DNA of 64,000 bases. It comes from Streptomyces sp. NBC_00271 (lineage in GTDB: Bacteria; Actinomycetota; Actinomycetes; Streptomycetales; Streptomycetaceae). The stretch spans positions 1,488,001 to 1,552,000 of the forward strand of contig NZ_CP108070.1 of NCBI RefSeq assembly GCF_036178845.1. The letters run 5' to 3'. Each line of letters starts with the position of its first letter. Within the stretch, counting starts at the first letter, position 1. Below are positions 62,014 through 64,000 of the stretch, one piece after another. The notes beneath the pieces were generated by a model. It saw only the letters and a list, made by a program, of their open reading frames with translations, made no database searches and was not told the DNA's origin. The position numbers and the translations under genes are program-made.

Positions 62014-62057
62014 GGGTGAATGGCAATTCACCATAGCTGGTGAATTGCCATTCACCC
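62014..62057. promoter_or_regulatory. Double operator with perfect 20-bp arms before the MFS gene
   Basis: Two 20-bp arms (62014-62033 and 62038-62057) are exact reverse complements around TAGC. Each arm is itself palindromic (GGTGAAT-N4-ATTCACC), so there are two adjacent operators. This fits a TetR dimer-of-dimers and the TetR gene in the same operon. Confidence 0.75.
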
Positions 62058-62072
62058 AATGGGAGCCCCACT

Positions 62073-62297
62073 TCAGGGGGCGCTACCGGCGCGAGCGGGC
62101 CTGCGGCCCATCGTGATGTCACCGCCGAAGCTGTCGGCGGGCGCGACCCCCGCGGTTCGCGCCAGCTTGCGGGCGTGAGCCGCGCCACCCGCCACCGGCC
62201 CACCCGGGAAGATCATCGGCGGAACGTCCACCGGCCGGAGGAATTCCACCTTCCGGTCGATCACGGACACCCGCACAGCAAGATCATCTTCGTTCAA
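62073..62297 (-). CDS. Possible small protein of 74 residues
   Basis: A minus-strand frame from TTG 62297 reads LNEDDLAVRVSVIDRKVEF, VDVPPMIFPGGPVAGGAAHA and ends ARAGSAP. Third positions are mostly G or C, as in real genes here. The start codon is weak, and GTG 62276 is an alternative. I recognise no family. It lies between the MFS operator and the tyrosinase promoter. Confidence 0.4.
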   Translation of the reverse strand: MNEDDLAVRVSVIDRKVEFLRPVDVPPMIFPGGPVAGGAAHARKLARTAGVAPADSFGGDITMGRRPARAGSAP

Positions 62298-62372
62298 CCT
62301 TGCACGACATTTACTTAATTGTCCTGATCGCGGCCAACCGACATTCGGCGATTTCTCCCACTCTCCGACGAA

Positions 62373-62388
62373 CCGATAGGCATATCGG
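62373..62388. promoter_or_regulatory. Small inverted repeat upstream of the tyrosinase operon
   Basis: CCGATA-GGCA-TATCGG sits 36 bp before the melC1 ATG. It may be an operator for the tyrosinase operon. AT-rich sequence at 62310-62325 is the likeliest promoter zone. Confidence 0.35.
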
Positions 62389-62423
62389 GTCATCGACCGA
62401 GCTTGATCGCAGGAGGTCTCCGC

Positions 62424-62813
62424 ATGCCGGAACTCACCCGTCGCCGTGCCCTCGGGGCCGCGGCCGCCCTCGCCGCCGCGGCCGGCGCCCAGACCGTCGC
62501 CGTCGCCGTGGCCAGGGCCGCGGACACCGGACACCACGGCGGGCCCGAGGCCTTCGACGAGGTCTACCGGGGTCGCCGCATCACGGGCCGCGCCGCCGGC
62601 GGCGGCGGTCACCATCACGAACACGGCGCCGGGTACGCGGTGTTCATCGACGGGGTCGAGCTGCACGTGATGCAGAACGCCGACGGCAGCTGGATCAGCG
62701 TCGTCAGCCACTACGACCCGGTGCCCACCCCGCGCGCCGCCGCCCGCGCCGCGGTCGTGGAACTCCAGGGGGCACCGCTCGTCCCCCTCGGCATGCCCAT
62801 GCCCCAGCAGTGA
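62424..62813 (+). CDS. melC1: Tyrosinase cofactor/chaperone MelC1
   Basis: The 129-residue protein has a Tat signal ([20 protein letters not shown]) and the MelC1 core [11 protein letters not shown], the copper-binding His cluster [15 protein letters not shown] and [24 protein letters not shown]. MelC1 delivers copper to tyrosinase and escorts it out of the cell, since MelC2 has no signal of its own. ATG 62424 follows AGGAGG. The melC2 gene starts 34 bp downstream. Confidence 0.95.
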   Translation: MPELTRRRALGAAAALAAAAGAQTVAVAVARAADTGHHGGPEAFDEVYRGRRITGRAAGGGGHHHEHGAGYAVFIDGVELHVMQNADGSWISVVSHYDPVPTPRAAARAAVVELQGAPLVPLGMPMPQQ

Positions 62814-62847
62814 CCCAGCCCCGTCAGCACACCGTGGAGTCCCGCAC

Positions 62848-63672
62848 ATGACCGTACGCAAGAACCAGGCGAACCTGACCGCCGACGAGAAGCGGCGTTT
62901 CGTCGACGCGCTCCTCCAGCTGAAGCGCAGTGGCCGGTACGACACCTTCGTCACCACGCACAACGCGTTCATCCTCGGTGACACGGACAACGGCGAACGG
63001 ACGGGGCACCGTTCGCCCTCCTTCCTGCCCTGGCACCGCAGATTCCTGCTGGAGTTCGAGCGGGCCCTGCAGTCCGTGGACGCCTCCGTCGCCCTCCCGT
63101 ACTGGGACTGGAGCACCGACCGTTCGCCCCGTTCCACCCTGTGGGCCCCCGACTTCCTCGGCGGCACCGGGCGCAGCCTGGACGGCCGGGTGATGGACGG
63201 CCCCTTCGCGGCCTCCGCGGGCAACTGGCCGATCAGCGTGCGCGTCGACGGCCGTACGTATCTGCGGCGTTCGCTCGGCAGCGGTGTCCGTGAGCTGCCG
63301 ACCCGCGCGGAGGTGGACTCCGTGCTCGGCATGGCGACGTACGACATGGCGCCCTGGAACAGTTCCTCGGACGGTTTCCGCAATCACCTCGAAGGGTGGC
63401 GCGGCGTCAACCTCCACAATCGGGTGCACGTCTGGGTCGGCGGCCAGATGGCCACCGGTGTCTCCCCCAACGACCCCGTCTTCTGGCTGCACCACGCCTA
63501 CATAGACAAGCTCTGGGCCGACTGGCAGCGCCGCCACCCCGCCTCCGGCTATCTGCCGCTCTCCGGCACCCCCGACGTCGTGGACCTCGGCGAGACCATG
63601 AAGCCGTGGAACGACGTGAAGCCGGCGGACCTGCTGGATCACACCGCGTTCTACACCTTCGACAGCGTCTGA
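62848..63672 (+). CDS. melC2: Tyrosinase MelC2
   Basis: The 274-residue enzyme has all six copper-binding histidines: H38, H54 and H63 (copper A) and H190, H194 and H216 (copper B), in positions matching characterised Streptomyces tyrosinases. It oxidises tyrosine and o-diphenols to quinones for melanin. No signal peptide is present; export depends on MelC1. A strong terminator follows. Confidence 0.97.
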   Translation: MTVRKNQANLTADEKRRFVDALLQLKRSGRYDTFVTTHNAFILGDTDNGERTGHRSPSFLPWHRRFLLEFERALQSVDASVALPYWDWSTDRSPRSTLWAPDFLGGTGRSLDGRVMDGPFAASAGNWPISVRVDGRTYLRRSLGSGVRELPTRAEVDSVLGMATYDMAPWNSSSDGFRNHLEGWRGVNLHNRVHVWVGGQMATGVSPNDPVFWLHHAYIDKLWADWQRRHPASGYLPLSGTPDVVDLGETMKPWNDVKPADLLDHTAFYTFDSV

Positions 63673-63690
63673 CCGCGCGTTCACAGGTCC

Positions 63691-63732
63691 GGCCCCGGTC
63701 GCCCCTCCTCCCCGGGAGGGGCGACCGGGGCC
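63691..63732. terminator. Bidirectional terminator between melC2 and the edge gene
   Basis: Perfect 18-bp arms (63691-63708 and 63715-63732), starting GGCCCCGGTCGCCCC, enclose a 6-nt loop. It lies between convergent genes. Confidence 0.88.
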
Positions 63733-63745
63733 TCACGCCGCTCGT

Positions 63746-64000
63746 CTAGACGTCCTCCACCTGCCAGCCGTCCGCGTACCCGATCCGTACGTGCGGCGCG
63801 GTGGTGTCCGTCCCGTCCTGGTGCTGCAGGACGACGGGGCGCTCGGTGAGGACGACGGCGTCCTCCAGCGGCCACCAGGCGCCCACCTGGTACAAGGCCT
63901 CCTGCAAGGATTCCAGGGCGGGCGAGCCGGGCAGCCCGGCGGCGGCGAGCATGCAACGCCAGTGGATCAACTCCCCTGCGGCGGACCAGCTGTCCAGCCT
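63746..64000 (-). CDS. C-terminal part of a hypothetical protein, cut by the window edge
   Basis: The last 84 codons of a minus-strand gene are open to 64000. The end reads LVEDAVVLTERPVV-like WPLEDAVVLTERPVVLQH, then APHVRIGYADGWQVEDV. The GYADGW segment resembles the DUF6745-type repeats of actinobacterial proteins, a weak call. Its start lies beyond the window. Confidence 0.6.
   Translation of the reverse strand, partial: RLDSWSAAGELIHWRCMLAAAGLPGSPALESLQEALYQVGAWWPLEDAVVLTERPVVLQHQDGTDTTAPHVRIGYADGWQVEDV

Noticed and set aside
62073..63383. A 436-codon frame antisense to the tyrosinase genes
   Set aside because: MelC1 and MelC2 are certain on the plus strand, and the antisense frame has no domain except a possible small gene at its end, listed separately.

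Overview
The window is about 70% GC or higher, with GTG and TTG starts, strong third-position GC bias, a SARP-NB-ARC-TPR regulator, a MelC1/MelC2 tyrosinase pair and many secreted glucanases. Together these point to a Streptomyces chromosome. This is inferred from gene content only. No rRNA, tRNA or CRISPR array was recognised.

Layout. (1) 1-4.6 kb: edge of a cluster with a QueE-type radical SAM enzyme, a methyltransferase, a 64-codon stump of an ABC ATPase and a 974-residue SARP regulator, which is convergent with a 51-residue membrane-type peptide gene. (2) 5.5-11.3 kb: a 1423-residue secreted GH87-type alpha-1,3-glucanase and a convergent CBM32-GH64 beta-1,3-glucanase. (3) 11.7-12.4 kb: a PAP2 phosphatase. 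(4) 12.4-39.9 kb: 21 minus-strand genes, mostly overlapping by a few bases, forming one Wzx/Wzy-type exopolysaccharide operon. (5) 40.4-50.3 kb: an IS-rich accessory island holding remnants of IS5, IS256 and IS701 families, one intact IS701-family element with 133-bp perfect terminal repeats, a DinB-like gene, a two-component system and a methyltransferase. (6) 50.3-64 kb: a second GH64 glucanase, TetR/FMN reductase, AIM24 protein, M4 metalloprotease, polyprenyl synthase with a TPR protein, a phosphotransferase, an AlkB-like dioxygenase, TetR/MFS efflux, tyrosinase and a partial gene at the edge.

How the genes work together. The polysaccharide operon runs from an initiating phosphoglycosyltransferase through an AlgD-like GDP-sugar dehydrogenase, glycosyltransferases, two Wzz-like proteins, an asparagine-synthase-like amidotransferase, a fused two-domain oxidoreductase, a heparinase II/III-like protein, a beta-helix lipoprotein and Wzy. 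It then continues into a sugar-tailoring half: C-methyltransferase, cytidylyltransferase-like protein, PIG-L deacetylase, epimerase, DUF4910 protein, Wzx, GT2, pyruvyl transferase, RfbC-like epimerase and class III aminotransferase. The predicted product is an acidic, possibly uronamide-containing, deoxysugar-decorated polymer. The structure is inference.

The glucanase genes target alpha-1,3- and beta-1,3-glucans, the main structural glucans of fungal walls. Both GH64 promoters carry the same TGAGAGCGCTCTCA-type palindrome just downstream of the -10 region. A decayed copy of the second GH64 promoter and gene start lies at 41.0 kb in direct orientation, so the IS-rich island is bracketed by a 195-bp direct repeat.
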